Positions 30,558-41,144 of a DNA stretch of 64,000 nt are shown here, one piece after another. Origin of the DNA: Woeseiaceae bacterium (GTDB lineage Bacteria > Pseudomonadota > Gammaproteobacteria > Steroidobacterales > Woeseiaceae); NCBI GenBank assembly GCA_028227395.1, contig JAOIZZ010000004.1, forward strand, positions 1 to 64,000, read 5' to 3'. The notes beneath the pieces are model-generated. The model worked only from the letters and a program-made list of their open reading frames with translations. It was not told where the DNA came from and made no database searches. The position numbers and the translations under genes were made by a program. Each line of letters starts with the position of its first letter. Position 1 is the stretch's first letter.

Positions 30558-31349
30558 ATGAATGATTATTTAATTGATATTGGTGCAAATCTGACTCACA
30601 GCGATTACACCTCTGATCTCGATGTTATTATCAATGAGGCGTTGAAAGTAAATATTAAAAAATTAATAGTTACTGGCTCTAATAATGATGAGAGCATAAA
30701 AGCTTATAACCTTTCCAAGAAATACGAAAAAATCTTATATTCTACTGCCGGTGTGCATCCACATTATGCAGAAACTTATAATAAATCAGTGGAAAATTCG
30801 ATTTATGAGTTAAGTAAGCATAAATCAGTAGTTGCAATTGGTGAATGCGGTTTAGATTATTATCGAAATCTTTCGTCAAAAAAAGATCAAATTCGAGCAT
30901 TCGGAGCTCAACTTGATATTGCAAAAGAGGTAAAAATTCCCGTTTTTCTTCATCAGCGAGAAGCGCATATCGATTTCACCAATATACTCCAGGAGTGTAT
31001 TAAAAATCTTCATGGAGGAATAGCTCATTGTTTTACTGGAACTAACGAAATGCTATCGGTATACCTTGATATGGGGTTATATATCGGTATTACTGGCTGG
31101 ATATGCGATGAACGCAGGGGAAAGAATTTACAGGAAATTGTAAAAAATATACCTCTCGATCGTATGATGATTGAAACAGACTGCCCTTATTTATTACCTC
31201 GTACTCTAGAACCAAAACCAAAATCTCGTCGTAACGAGCCTAAATATCTACACGAGATTGTCAAAACTATCGCTAAATTTTCGTCATATAGCCCAGAAGA
31301 TATTATCATATCAAGCACAAGAAATGCAAAAAAATTATTTAATATTTAG
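30558..31349 (+). CDS. tatD: TatD family metal-dependent hydrolase
   Basis: 'VHPHYAE', 'IGECGLDYYRN', 'FLHQREAH', 'MIETDCPYLLPR'. Confidence 0.9.
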   Translation: MNDYLIDIGANLTHSDYTSDLDVIINEALKVNIKKLIVTGSNNDESIKAYNLSKKYEKILYSTAGVHPHYAETYNKSVENSIYELSKHKSVVAIGECGLDYYRNLSSKKDQIRAFGAQLDIAKEVKIPVFLHQREAHIDFTNILQECIKNLHGGIAHCFTGTNEMLSVYLDMGLYIGITGWICDERRGKNLQEIVKNIPLDRMMIETDCPYLLPRTLEPKPKSRRNEPKYLHEIVKTIAKFSSYSPEDIIISSTRNAKKLFNI

Positions 31350-31378
31350 CTTATAAATCAATAATTTATAAATTTATA

Positions 31379-32683
31379 TTAAATTGATTTATCAATAATA
31401 ATTTGTTCAAATTCCTTTATATCTGGATTGATAGTGAATGTTTTGCTGGGCTTATCAAGTAGCGCCAACAGATCATCAGGTATTGCTACTTTTTGACCAA
31501 TCAAAGGCTCAACAATTGTCTCAAATTTTGCTGGGTGTGCCGTAGCGGCAATAAACCAATCTTGCGACATTTTTACTTCATCTGTGAATTGGCTATAAGC
31601 ATAAGAAGCAGTTGCTGTATGAGGGCATATAATAGTGTTAGTTTTTTCAAAAATTCTAGTGATTTCACTACTGATGTTTTCATCAGAAACAGAAACCGCA
31701 GAGATTAAATCCTTAAGATCATCAGCTTGGCCAAATAAACCGCTTAAACGCTCCATGTTACTTGGATTACCAACATCCATTGCATTAGCAAGCGTCTGAA
31801 TACTAGATTTTGGCAACCATTCCGCGCCGTTTAAATAATCTGCAATCAAGCGATTTTCGTTCACAGATAAAACTATTTCACCAACAGGAAATCCCATCCC
31901 TCTGGCCAATAAACATGCCATACCATTTCCCAAATTCCCAGTTGGAATGATAAAGTTCACCTTATTACCACTTTGCCTATAATGATTTAGACTGCTATGG
32001 GCATAGTAAATACTTTGCGGCAATAACCGTCCTAAATTTATACTATTAGCGGATGAGAATCGATACCGTGAAGACAGTTTTGGATCAACAAATATATCTT
32101 TTACCAGTGCTTGGCAGTCATCAAATGTGCCATTTACAGTCAGAGACAGAATATTATCCCCCCAACATGTGAGCTGCTTTTCTTGTCGTTTTGACACTTT
32201 ATCTTTTGGGAACAAAACAATGACTTTTACATTAGGTAGGCCATAAAATGCAGCGGCAACGGCCCCGCCGGTATCACCAGATGTGGCAACTAAAACTACT
32301 AAAGGCTTAGTTTCAGTGCTATTCAAACGACTCATACAAGAGGCCAAGAACCCAGCACCTACATCCTTGAATGCTGCTGTAGGGCCATGAAAAAGCTCCA
32401 AAAACCAAACATTTTCCTCTGGTAGAATTTTAACAGACGGTATTGAAAAATATAATGATTCTTTTATGATTTGACTTAAATTACTGTGCAGTATTGATTC
32501 TTTGAAATAAGGATCTAATAAGGCTTCAGCAGTATCAGTCAAGGACATCATAGCTGGTAGTGCCTCATAATTTATATAGGGTAACTCTTCGGGTATAAAT
32601 AAACCGCCATCATCAGCAATACCCTTAGCTAATACCTCATCGATACCATAGCTTTGATTGCCGCGAGTACTAATGAAATTCAT
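31379..32683 (-). CDS. thrC: Threonine synthase
   Basis: Start MNFISTRGN; 'FLELFHGPTAAFKDVGAGFLA', 'ATSGDTGGAVAAAF'. Confidence 0.96.
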   Translation of the reverse strand: MNFISTRGNQSYGIDEVLAKGIADDGGLFIPEELPYINYEALPAMMSLTDTAEALLDPYFKESILHSNLSQIIKESLYFSIPSVKILPEENVWFLELFHGPTAAFKDVGAGFLASCMSRLNSTETKPLVVLVATSGDTGGAVAAAFYGLPNVKVIVLFPKDKVSKRQEKQLTCWGDNILSLTVNGTFDDCQALVKDIFVDPKLSSRYRFSSANSINLGRLLPQSIYYAHSSLNHYRQSGNKVNFIIPTGNLGNGMACLLARGMGFPVGEIVLSVNENRLIADYLNGAEWLPKSSIQTLANAMDVGNPSNMERLSGLFGQADDLKDLISAVSVSDENISSEITRIFEKTNTIICPHTATASYAYSQFTDEVKMSQDWFIAATAHPAKFETIVEPLIGQKVAIPDDLLALLDKPSKTFTINPDIKEFEQIIIDKSI

Positions 32684-32685
32684 GA

Positions 32686-33630
32686 CTAAGTTTCCACATA
32701 AGCGCCAGATGTATTTAAGGGGCTCACCCATCCCTGAGAATCAATATTATGGCTGGCAAAAATCTCCATCATTATTGTTTTTAATTCAACCGCGATATGG
32801 TTCTCACATAATGCAAAAATACTAGGGCCACTGCCAGACAAAGAACAACCTAAGGCGCCTTTATTCATAGCCGCTTTTTTAATTTCATCAAAACATCCCA
32901 CGGAATCTGATCGCTGTGGCTCGATAATAACATCATGCATGCTATTTTTAATTAGATCCAAATCTACCTTTTGCAAACCCAATAAAAATCCTGCTAGATA
33001 ACTTTGTTGATTTAGCCATTGACTCATTGAATAGTTGTTAGCCAAGCCGTTTCTACTTTCAGCTGTGTTGACTATTAAATCCGGATGAACTAAAACTGAA
33101 CTAATGATTTTTGGCACCTCAACTGAAGTGATTTCGGGGAGATATGAGGGAGGACAAAATACCATGCCACCAATAAGACTGGGAGCAACATTATCTGCAT
33201 GAATACCACCACTGGCATACTTCTCTCCTTCTAGGGCGTATTTCATTAATTTTTCAGTTGATAGAGGTTGGTCCAGCAATGCATTAACTGCAACAGCTCC
33301 AGCTACCGCAGAGGCAGCTGAACTTCCCATCCCTGATTGCAAAGGGATGCCTTTATGGATTAGCATCTCTATTCCACTCTGACCACCTTCAGCACTCCAT
33401 AATGCTTTAGCTGCTATTGATGCTGTATTTTCATCTGAATTTTTTGAAAGATCTTTATGAGGATTACCCGCTTGGTCATAGATTTCTTTTATAAATACGC
33501 CCTCTTCATTAACTCTTCTTGCAGACACACGGTCACCTGCGCCTTTAATTGCAAGCCCCAACATATCAAAGCCCACAGCAACATTACCAATAGAAGCTGG
33601 AGCAAACGCAGTTATATACTTATTATTCAT
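32686..33630 (-). CDS. thrB: Homoserine kinase (GHMP)
   Basis: 'APASIGNVAVGFDMLGLA', 'PLQSGMGSSAASAVAGAVA'; between thrA and thrC. Confidence 0.95.
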   Translation of the reverse strand: MNNKYITAFAPASIGNVAVGFDMLGLAIKGAGDRVSARRVNEEGVFIKEIYDQAGNPHKDLSKNSDENTASIAAKALWSAEGGQSGIEMLIHKGIPLQSGMGSSAASAVAGAVAVNALLDQPLSTEKLMKYALEGEKYASGGIHADNVAPSLIGGMVFCPPSYLPEITSVEVPKIISSVLVHPDLIVNTAESRNGLANNYSMSQWLNQQSYLAGFLLGLQKVDLDLIKNSMHDVIIEPQRSDSVGCFDEIKKAAMNKGALGCSLSGSGPSIFALCENHIAVELKTIMMEIFASHNIDSQGWVSPLNTSGAYVET

Positions 33631-33634
33631 TTTT

Positions 33635-36112
33635 CTACTTTATTAGTTTGATGAGATTTATAATATCTGCAGATATACCTGCAGCAGTAACCCCCGGACC
33701 TGCGCCCGGGCCTTGAACGATCAATGGGTTATCTGCATATCTATCTGACTGAATTTTAATTATATTATCAGTAAGCTGAATGTTGCTAAAAGGATGATCA
33801 ATTGGATATTCCTTAAGGCCGATAAAAATATTATTATCTATATCTATTGATGCAATATATCTAAGTGTTAGATTATTGTTCTTTGCGGTTTCATATCGAT
33901 CCTGCATTACAGAATCATAATCTTTCAGTTTTTCAAGAAATTCATCGATTTTTGCATCGATTAGATCATCTGGAACAAGACTTTCAATGGCAAAATCAGA
34001 AATATCAAGACCCCTACCGGCTTCACGAGCCAATATTGTCAGTTTCCGAGCTACATCCATCCCACCAAGATCATCTCTAGGGTCAGGCTCTGTATAGCCA
34101 TTCTCTTTAGCTTCAATAACAATTCTAGAGAACGGTTTCGAGCCATCAAACACATTAAATAAATAGGCTAAAGTTCCAGATAATATACCCTCGATGGAAT
34201 GTATCTTATCTCCCGTAGAAACCAAACTATTGATTGTATTTAACACTGGCAAACCAGCTGCAACTGTAGTCTCATAAAAGCAATAAGATTTATTCTTTAC
34301 TGAGATATCCTTTAAAGTTTTGTAATAACTCAGATCGTCACTAAAGGCCTTCTTATTTGGCGTAATTACATTAATACCGAGCCCTAGCCATCGCTTATAT
34401 TGCTTCGCGATAGAGTCATTCGATGTACAGTCAATTATCAAGATATGGCCGTTGCTTGAATGTTCTGTCAGGTGAGCCTCAAAAGTATTAAGATTGATAT
34501 GAATGGCTTCTTCTTGCATTGTTTCGCGCCACTTTGTTAAATCTATTGAGGGATTACCAAGCAGCATATATTTTGATTTAACAATAGCTTTTAAATGGAT
34601 ATTCACTCCAAGCTCAGCGGCAATTATCAATAAATGTGAATTTATTTGGTCGAGTAACTCGCTACCAACCAAACCTGGGCCAATCAAACCTATAGTTAGT
34701 GATGGCTGATTATCAAAAAAACCAGCATGTACTTTATTGAGAGCTTGTAATGCGTCTTTTGATTCAATAACAGCAGAAATATTTCGCTCTGATGATCCTT
34801 GAGCTATCGCTCTTATATTAATTCCAGCTCTACCTAAAGTACCAAAAAATTGACCTGCAACACCAGATTGACCAGTCATCTCGTCACCAACAACAGCGAT
34901 TATACTCTGACCTTTGGTTGCCTCAATTTTAGAAATCAATCCGGCTTTCAGTTCATTCTCAAAGGCATTCTCGATAACTTTTTTTGCAGTATTGGATACG
35001 CCCTCATCCACCGCGATACAAATAGAATGCTCTGAGCTTGCTTGTGAAATCAACGTTACAGATATATTTTCATTTTTAAGTGCTACAAAAAGCTTATCAG
35101 CGGTTCCTGGAACACCAATCATTCCAGTACCTTCAAGATTGATTAATGCCATAGAATCTATAACCGTTATGCCTTTTATATTTCTGTCTACCGATTTTTC
35201 TGCCGATATTTTACTGCCAACAGCTTCAGGATTAAATGTATTACGAATAAAGACTGGAATTTTTTGCTTCATCAACGGGCTTAATGTCTTTGGATGTATA
35301 ACTTTGGCTCCAAAGTAAGCCAATTCCATGGCCTCGTTATATGATAAATTACTTACGACTCTAGCGTCATTGACTTTACCTGGATCCGCACTCATAACGC
35401 CGTTCACATCAGTCCAAATTACTAATTCTTGCGCCTCAAATAATGAAGCACATATAGCGGCAGAGTAATCACTCCCGTTACGCCCTAAATTTGTTGGCAG
35501 TCCTCGTTCGTTTGAGGCGATAAAGCCCGTAATGACGAATATATTTGCTTGGTTTGCTACAATCACTTTCTTGAGACAGTCGTTTGATTTATTCCAGTCA
35601 ACTACATCGCCAAGATCAGTTGTTTTAAGATAGATAACTTTTCGACTATCAATAAATTCTACTTCTTTATCGTTATCTATTAATTTAGCAATATATAGTG
35701 ATAAAATTTTTGCCGACCAAAGTTCTCCAAACCCTGCAATAACCTGATCAGCATTATCCTCATAAATCAAATCCTCGGCGAGTAATTTACTAATCGAGTC
35801 GATATCATTTGAAAATGACTCTAAAAACTCTTTGGCTGCAGATTCTTCAAGCAGATTCTTAACTAATGTTGATATACGTTGGTTAATGGCTTGATATTGT
35901 TTTGATTCGTACAAATTACTTGCATTACAATTACTAGCTATATCGATCAATAGATCGGTAACACCACCAAGAGCTGATACCACTATCGCATGACGTAAAG
36001 TTGGGTCTTTGTAATAACAGTCTAATATTATTTTCGACACTCTAACGAAACATTGAGTGTCAGCTAGGCTAGATCCACCGAATTTAAATATCTTCCAATT
36101 TCTATCTTTCAT
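33635..36112 (-). CDS. thrA: Bifunctional aspartokinase/homoserine dehydrogenase
   Basis: 'KFGGSSLAD' aspartokinase start, ACT region, homoserine dehydrogenase 'GLIGPGLVGSELLDQI', 'EGILSGTLAYLFN'. Confidence 0.96.
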   Translation of the reverse strand: MKDRNWKIFKFGGSSLADTQCFVRVSKIILDCYYKDPTLRHAIVVSALGGVTDLLIDIASNCNASNLYESKQYQAINQRISTLVKNLLEESAAKEFLESFSNDIDSISKLLAEDLIYEDNADQVIAGFGELWSAKILSLYIAKLIDNDKEVEFIDSRKVIYLKTTDLGDVVDWNKSNDCLKKVIVANQANIFVITGFIASNERGLPTNLGRNGSDYSAAICASLFEAQELVIWTDVNGVMSADPGKVNDARVVSNLSYNEAMELAYFGAKVIHPKTLSPLMKQKIPVFIRNTFNPEAVGSKISAEKSVDRNIKGITVIDSMALINLEGTGMIGVPGTADKLFVALKNENISVTLISQASSEHSICIAVDEGVSNTAKKVIENAFENELKAGLISKIEATKGQSIIAVVGDEMTGQSGVAGQFFGTLGRAGINIRAIAQGSSERNISAVIESKDALQALNKVHAGFFDNQPSLTIGLIGPGLVGSELLDQINSHLLIIAAELGVNIHLKAIVKSKYMLLGNPSIDLTKWRETMQEEAIHINLNTFEAHLTEHSSNGHILIIDCTSNDSIAKQYKRWLGLGINVITPNKKAFSDDLSYYKTLKDISVKNKSYCFYETTVAAGLPVLNTINSLVSTGDKIHSIEGILSGTLAYLFNVFDGSKPFSRIVIEAKENGYTEPDPRDDLGGMDVARKLTILAREAGRGLDISDFAIESLVPDDLIDAKIDEFLEKLKDYDSVMQDRYETAKNNNLTLRYIASIDIDNNIFIGLKEYPIDHPFSNIQLTDNIIKIQSDRYADNPLIVQGPGAGPGVTAAGISADIINLIKLIK

Positions 36113-36224
36113 CTAAATCTCTCAGAGCAATTAATATAAAATCTATTTAAAATACTATTAGGTACAACCAATAGTTAATTTAATTACTTTTATAGCAAGA
36201 TTAATTATTGACGAAAAAATTAAA

Positions 36225-36299
36225 TGGTGGGGCGTGTAGGGATTGAACCTACGACCGGTCGGTTAAAAGCCGAATGCTCTACCGCTGAGCTAACGCCCC
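36225..36299 (-). tRNA. tRNA-Lys (anticodon UUU)
   Basis: GGGGCGTTAGCTCAGCGGTAGAGCATTCGGCTTTTAACCGACCGGTCGTAGGTTCAATCCCTACACGCCCCACCA. Confidence 0.97.
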
Positions 36300-36437
36300 A
36301 ATTATCATTTAATTCTAATTTACGTTTTTTTATTCAATTGGCGAGGATGATACCGCACCTCACATAAATCTCAAGGGAATATCGATAAAATTTACCTAGA
36401 TCTCTAAATTACTCTTTTGAGGTAGTAAAAAACTAAA

Positions 36438-37178
36438 TTATAAACCTCTACTATTCATTACCTTTATTCGTTGCTCAGCTAACTTTGCAACTGTTGATTG
36501 TGGGTATTCATTTTGGATTCTATTTAAAACTAAACGAGCTTGATCCCAATTTTCTAATTCATAATTACAATAACCAATTTTAAGTAAGGCATCAGGAATC
36601 TTTCTTGAGCGAGGATAATCATATACAACTTTGTTAAATTGAGATAAGGCTTGCTCAAATTGATTAGATGCATAGTAAGACTCAGAGAGCCAATACTGAG
36701 CGTTATCAATCAAGCTACTACCTGGATATGCGGCCAAAAATCGAATAAAAGAAAGCGATGCTAACTCATAATTCTGTTCTTTTAAAAGCTCAAATGCTGC
36801 TTGATAATTTTCTTCGTCAGTACCTCCGGGAACAGGCAATTCACCATAGATAATTTCCTCCTCATTAACAACATTCATTGAGTTTAGAGCACTAATTGAT
36901 CTTTCAAGATCTTGCAAACGATCATCCAGATCAACATATAGTGCTCTTTGTCTATCTTGGGTTGCCTGAGACTGGTATTGCAAATCTTCCGTTTGACCTT
37001 GAATTTGAGTTACTTGCTCTTGGATATTATCAAGCTGCCGAGCAATTTCAATTAGACTCTGATCGTTTGATCTTTGTATGACACCTGAGTTAACTCTCTG
37101 ATAGTTATCATCTACCGGAAGATCTGCGCAACCTGCAGCGACTAAAACACCAATGTAAATAAAAGCATGTCTAAACAT
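36438..37178 (-). CDS. cpoB: Cell division coordinator CpoB (YbgF), TPR protein
   Basis: N-terminal coiled coil, TPR 'YQAAFELLKEQNYELASLSFIRFLAAYPGSSLIDNAQYWLSESYYA'; next to pal. Confidence 0.93.
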   Translation of the reverse strand: MFRHAFIYIGVLVAAGCADLPVDDNYQRVNSGVIQRSNDQSLIEIARQLDNIQEQVTQIQGQTEDLQYQSQATQDRQRALYVDLDDRLQDLERSISALNSMNVVNEEEIIYGELPVPGGTDEENYQAAFELLKEQNYELASLSFIRFLAAYPGSSLIDNAQYWLSESYYASNQFEQALSQFNKVVYDYPRSRKIPDALLKIGYCNYELENWDQARLVLNRIQNEYPQSTVAKLAEQRIKVMNSRGL

Positions 37179-37192
37179 AACAATTAACTGTA

Positions 37193-37723
37193 TTAATTAA
37201 TTACCAGCTCTACTCTTCTATTTTGAGTATATGAGCTCTCATCACTTCCATAAGAGTTGGGTCTTTCCTCACCAAAACTAACCGTAGTAATCTGAGCTGG
37301 TGCAACGCCATTAAGAAGCAGCATACGCCTAACTGCCTGAGCTCTGCGCTCACCCAGTCCGATATTGTATTCTCGAGACCCTCTTTCATCAGCATGCCCT
37401 TCCAGTCTTACTGTAAGCAAGGTATTAGAATTCATATTCGACGCATGTGCATTTATTAATCCATCATATTCAGTGCGTAATTCAGAACGATCAAAATCAA
37501 AATAAATAATTGTCTCAAGATTTTCAGACATACTGTCATCGGTCATCGTTTCTAGATTATTATTACTGTCCATGCCCATTCCGTATGTTGCCGCATCTTC
37601 ACTATCACTAGAGCTACTCATGCCGCTATCGTTACCCATACTTCCAAGTTTACTTCCTGATGACGCACAGCCTGATAAAACCAAAAACAATAATCCAATT
37701 AAACCTAAATTAAAACGTTCCAT
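37193..37723 (-). CDS. pal: Peptidoglycan-associated lipoprotein
   Basis: Lipobox 'LSGCAS', OmpA-like 'VRLEGHADERGSREYNIGLGERRAQAVRRMLL'. Confidence 0.96.
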   Translation of the reverse strand: MERFNLGLIGLLFLVLSGCASSGSKLGSMGNDSGMSSSSDSEDAATYGMGMDSNNNLETMTDDSMSENLETIIYFDFDRSELRTEYDGLINAHASNMNSNTLLTVRLEGHADERGSREYNIGLGERRAQAVRRMLLLNGVAPAQITTVSFGEERPNSYGSDESSYTQNRRVELVIN

Positions 37724-37800
37724 TTCAACAACTCCTAAAGTTTCAACTATTTATAAAAATTTAACACAAAAATTAGCATTAAACACAAAATAATACATTA

Positions 37801-39114
37801 CTATAATTTTAAAAATGGTGACCACACTGGTTCTCTAATATCCCCCTGCTTAGATGCCACTCTTTGCCTCACTAGGCCATCGGCCGTTACAGTTTCCAAT
37901 ACTCCATTTCCTCTCATTTTTGTTGCGTAAATAAGTGTATCACTATTGGGTGCAAAACTTGGAGATTCATCCTGCATTCCTGATGATAAAATCAATAAAT
38001 CTTTTTTATTTATATCATAAATAGCTATCCGATAATCGCCTCTATAAAGATGAACCATTGCTAATTTCGTTCCATCGGGTGACAAACGTGGTCTGGCATT
38101 GTAATTACCTTGAAAAGTAACTCTTTCAGCTTTATCGCTATTTAAGAAAATTTTATATATTTGTGGGGCACCGCCCCTGTCAGAAGTAAAGTAAATTTCC
38201 TTGCCATTAGGTGACCATGTTGCTTCTGTGTCAATAGCTCTATTATATGTCATTCTCTTTAAAGCTCTTGTTGCAATATCAAGAATATAAACATCTAAAT
38301 TACCATCAGGACCACCCAAAGTAAGGACTAATTTTCTTCCGTCTGGGGAAAATGCGGGCGATCCATTTATGCCGGGGTGGTCCGAGATTTTTCTTCGATT
38401 TCCTGTTCTTAATGTTTGCAGATATATGGATGAGGCATTGCCCTCAAATGACACATATGCAATTTGCCTGCTATCTGGTGACCAAGCTGGAGACATAATT
38501 GGATCTTTAGAATTTACTACGACCTGCTCATTCTCTCCATCAGAGTCAGCGATAATTAATGAGTAACTAGTCTCATTGCGCGATACATTTGATTTGACAT
38601 AGGCAACTTTTGTATCAAACACACCTCTAATTCCGGTCAGCTCTCGATAAATCATATCAGCTATACGATGCGCTGACCTTCTCAGTGTGCTGTCGTTAGC
38701 AGGCATTCTATATCCAACAATTTGTTCGCCCTTATAAATATCGAATAATTGGAACTGAATATTATAAGAACCAGTTCTCATTTGAGTAATTCGACCCACA
38801 ACGACTGCTTCGACACCCAAAATGGACCAATCATCAAAATCAATCTCTGCGCCCGTGGTTGGCTTTTGTAGCATATTCTTTTGAGGGGTTGGCGAAAATC
38901 GACCACTTCGCATTAAATCATTTGTAATTATTTCAGCGATATCAACTGACAATAATGGCACGCCCTTATCAGCCCCAAAAGGAACTATGGCAATCGGTGT
39001 TTGTTTTCCCACACCTTGTGTGATTCTTATTGTTAGCTCAGCGTATAAGACATCATGAAAAAATAAACATAAAAGTAAAATTATTTTTTTATCGAGATTC
39101 ATCCGTGTCCTCAT
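37801..39114 (-). CDS. tolB: Tol-Pal system protein TolB
   Basis: TolB N-domain 'PIAIVPFGADKG' and WD40-like 'SPAWSPDSRQIAYVSFEGNASSIYLQ' repeats. Confidence 0.96.
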   Translation of the reverse strand: MRTRMNLDKKIILLLCLFFHDVLYAELTIRITQGVGKQTPIAIVPFGADKGVPLLSVDIAEIITNDLMRSGRFSPTPQKNMLQKPTTGAEIDFDDWSILGVEAVVVGRITQMRTGSYNIQFQLFDIYKGEQIVGYRMPANDSTLRRSAHRIADMIYRELTGIRGVFDTKVAYVKSNVSRNETSYSLIIADSDGENEQVVVNSKDPIMSPAWSPDSRQIAYVSFEGNASSIYLQTLRTGNRRKISDHPGINGSPAFSPDGRKLVLTLGGPDGNLDVYILDIATRALKRMTYNRAIDTEATWSPNGKEIYFTSDRGGAPQIYKIFLNSDKAERVTFQGNYNARPRLSPDGTKLAMVHLYRGDYRIAIYDINKKDLLILSSGMQDESPSFAPNSDTLIYATKMRGNGVLETVTADGLVRQRVASKQGDIREPVWSPFLKL

Positions 39115-39125
39115 AAACCTATAAA

Positions 39126-39965
39126 TTATTGATAAGGTTCAAATATAAAACGTAAATTTCTTTCAAATAAACTTGGATCTTCAGGGTCTGGTAAAGGTGA
39201 TGCTTTGTAAACAGCAGCTTCCACTGACCGTCGAACCGATTCGTCACCGTTGCATGTTTCAACCACCGCGCTAATAACTTCACCTCCAGGCAGTTGCCTT
39301 ACATTCACTACACAACTGATACCGCTCAATGCTGATGGAGGTTGAACCCAGTTATTTTCAATTTTCCTACCCAAACTAAAAGTATACCTTGCAAGTGCGC
39401 CTGAGCGAAGCGCATCTAAACGTTTTTGTTCGTTCGATAATTCGCGTTTCAATTGAGCTTTTTTTTCAGCTTTTTCTAGATCATTGCGTATTTTTTCATT
39501 TTCTGCACGTTGTCGCTTTATATCATCTAATCTTTCTTGCTCTGCTTCAATCCGCTTTTTTTCAAGCTCAACTTCAATCCGCTTTTTTTCAACTTCAGCT
39601 TCTTTCGCTTGTTTAACCATCAATTCTTTTGATTCACGAGCCTCAATTATTTTCTGCTCTTTTGCTCTTTTTATTTCAGCTTTTCTGGTAATTTCTGCTT
39701 CTTTTTTCTTCTTTTTATTTATTCGTATTTTTTCTGCCCGAATATCTGATTTTCGTTTTTGCTCTTCCGCTTCTCGTCTTTCTTGTGCTAATTTCTTTTG
39801 CGGCGTTAATAAATTATCCTCCTCAATTAATACGGCATCTATCATAAGGGGTCGAGATGGTATATTAGCATTCGATCTCTCGAACGCTAATATCATCATT
39901 GTGAATATAGCGAGGTGCAAACCACATGCAAAAGCCATTGGTATAATGTTATATTTATCTCGCAT
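39126..39965 (-). CDS. tolA: TolA envelope protein
   Basis: N-terminal TM, long KRE-rich helix, C-terminal TonB/TolA-like domain; tol operon position. Confidence 0.92.
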   Translation of the reverse strand: MRDKYNIIPMAFACGLHLAIFTMMILAFERSNANIPSRPLMIDAVLIEEDNLLTPQKKLAQERREAEEQKRKSDIRAEKIRINKKKKKEAEITRKAEIKRAKEQKIIEARESKELMVKQAKEAEVEKKRIEVELEKKRIEAEQERLDDIKRQRAENEKIRNDLEKAEKKAQLKRELSNEQKRLDALRSGALARYTFSLGRKIENNWVQPPSALSGISCVVNVRQLPGGEVISAVVETCNGDESVRRSVEAAVYKASPLPDPEDPSLFERNLRFIFEPYQ

Positions 39966-39983
39966 TCAACAACTCATATCATA

Positions 39984-40430
39984 TCAATCAGGTACAGGAT
40001 AAGACTCTAAAGGATCGGTTACGAAACCAATATTTTTTGCTCCGCCCCGCTGCAAAAGAACCATAGCTCCAACAACATTGCCATATGGCACTTGCCGATC
40101 TGCTTTGACCAAAATCATCGTAGATGGCTGACTTGCTAATACTGCCCTAGTTCTTGATATTATCGATTCAGCATCTTTTGGTTTATCTTCGTCATCACCA
40201 ACATTAATATATAATTCACCTTGAGCATTTACGCTCAATATTAAAGGGGCCAAACTTGAAGAATCAGCGATTGGATCTGCGCCTGCTTTTGGCAGCTCAA
40301 CTTTTATTCCTTGCGTGAGCAATGGTGCTGTGACCATAAATATAATCAATAAAACAAGCATGACATCAATGTATGGAACTACATTGATTTCACTGATGAC
40401 TTTCCTTTTTTTTACCACTTCAGTTATCAA
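39984..40430 (-). CDS. tolR: TolR
   Basis: 'INVVPYIDVMLVLLIIFMVTAPLLTQGIKVELP'. Confidence 0.96.
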   Translation of the reverse strand: MITEVVKKRKVISEINVVPYIDVMLVLLIIFMVTAPLLTQGIKVELPKAGADPIADSSSLAPLILSVNAQGELYINVGDDEDKPKDAESIISRTRAVLASQPSTMILVKADRQVPYGNVVGAMVLLQRGGAKNIGFVTDPLESYPVPD

Positions 40431-41110
40431 TCATTTTTATATAACTCATGTCGTTGCAAGATACTTGCAAATTCTTCAGAAAAACTATCGTAACGAATTT
40501 CTAATCGAGTCACTTTATCAGCAAATCTATTGTAAGCAATAACAGCAGGTATTGCTGCAAATAAGCCCATCGCAGTAGCGATTAACGCTTCAGCTATACC
40601 AGGAGCAACCATCGCTAAGGTGGCAGATTGAACACCCGCAAGGGCCCGAAAGGAGTTCATAATACCAATTACTGTCCCAAACAAACCAACATAAGGGCTT
40701 ATTGACCCGATTGTAGCTAATGTTGCAAGACTGTGTTCCAATTTATCAACTTCACGCATTTGAGCCACTCGCATAGCTCGAGAACACTCCTCGACCATTT
40801 TATCTTTCGAAATAGATGATTTTGTAGATAAGCGGTTAAATGCCTTGAATCCTGCTTTAAAGATACTTGACATTCCTATATCGCCATATTCATTTTTATT
40901 AGAGTTCTGATAAAGAGCATTTAAGTCACCACCTGCCCAAAAATTAGTCTCGAATGAATCAGAGGTTGTTTTAATTTTTTTAATTAATTTTTGTTTAGTA
41001 AAGATAATATTCCAAGATCCAATTGATGCCATTAATAATAGCAACATCACAAATTGAACGATGATACTCGCGTTAAGGATAAGATTTATAAACGACATAT
41101 TAGTTGTCAT
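40427..41110 (-). CDS. tolQ: TolQ
   Basis: 'LATLATIGSISPYVGLFGTVIGIMNSFRALAG', 'PGIAEALIATAMGLFAAIPAVIAYN'. Confidence 0.96.
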   Translation of the reverse strand: MTTNMSFINLILNASIIVQFVMLLLLMASIGSWNIIFTKQKLIKKIKTTSDSFETNFWAGGDLNALYQNSNKNEYGDIGMSSIFKAGFKAFNRLSTKSSISKDKMVEECSRAMRVAQMREVDKLEHSLATLATIGSISPYVGLFGTVIGIMNSFRALAGVQSATLAMVAPGIAEALIATAMGLFAAIPAVIAYNRFADKVTRLEIRYDSFSEEFASILQRHELYKND

Positions 41111-41144
41111 ATTTTGATTTCCTTAGAAAAATAATCATTAGTAT

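Noticed and set aside
31355-31390. AAATCAAT...ATTGATTT inverted repeat between convergent tatD and thrC
   Set aside because: AT-only imperfect stem overlapping the thrC stop; possible weak terminator but not supportable.
34914-35318. 134-aa plus-strand ORF opposite thrA
   Set aside because: Antisense to conserved aspartokinase coding sequence; no start context.
36155-36174. Hairpin CTATTGGTTGTACCTAATAG between tRNA-Lys and thrA, considered as thr attenuator or terminator
   Set aside because: Short stem with a bulge, no clear T-tract and no Thr/Ile-rich leader peptide.
39484-40002. 172-aa plus-strand ORF opposite tolA
   Set aside because: Low-complexity F/S/A-rich translation that mirrors the Lys/Glu-rich tolA helix.
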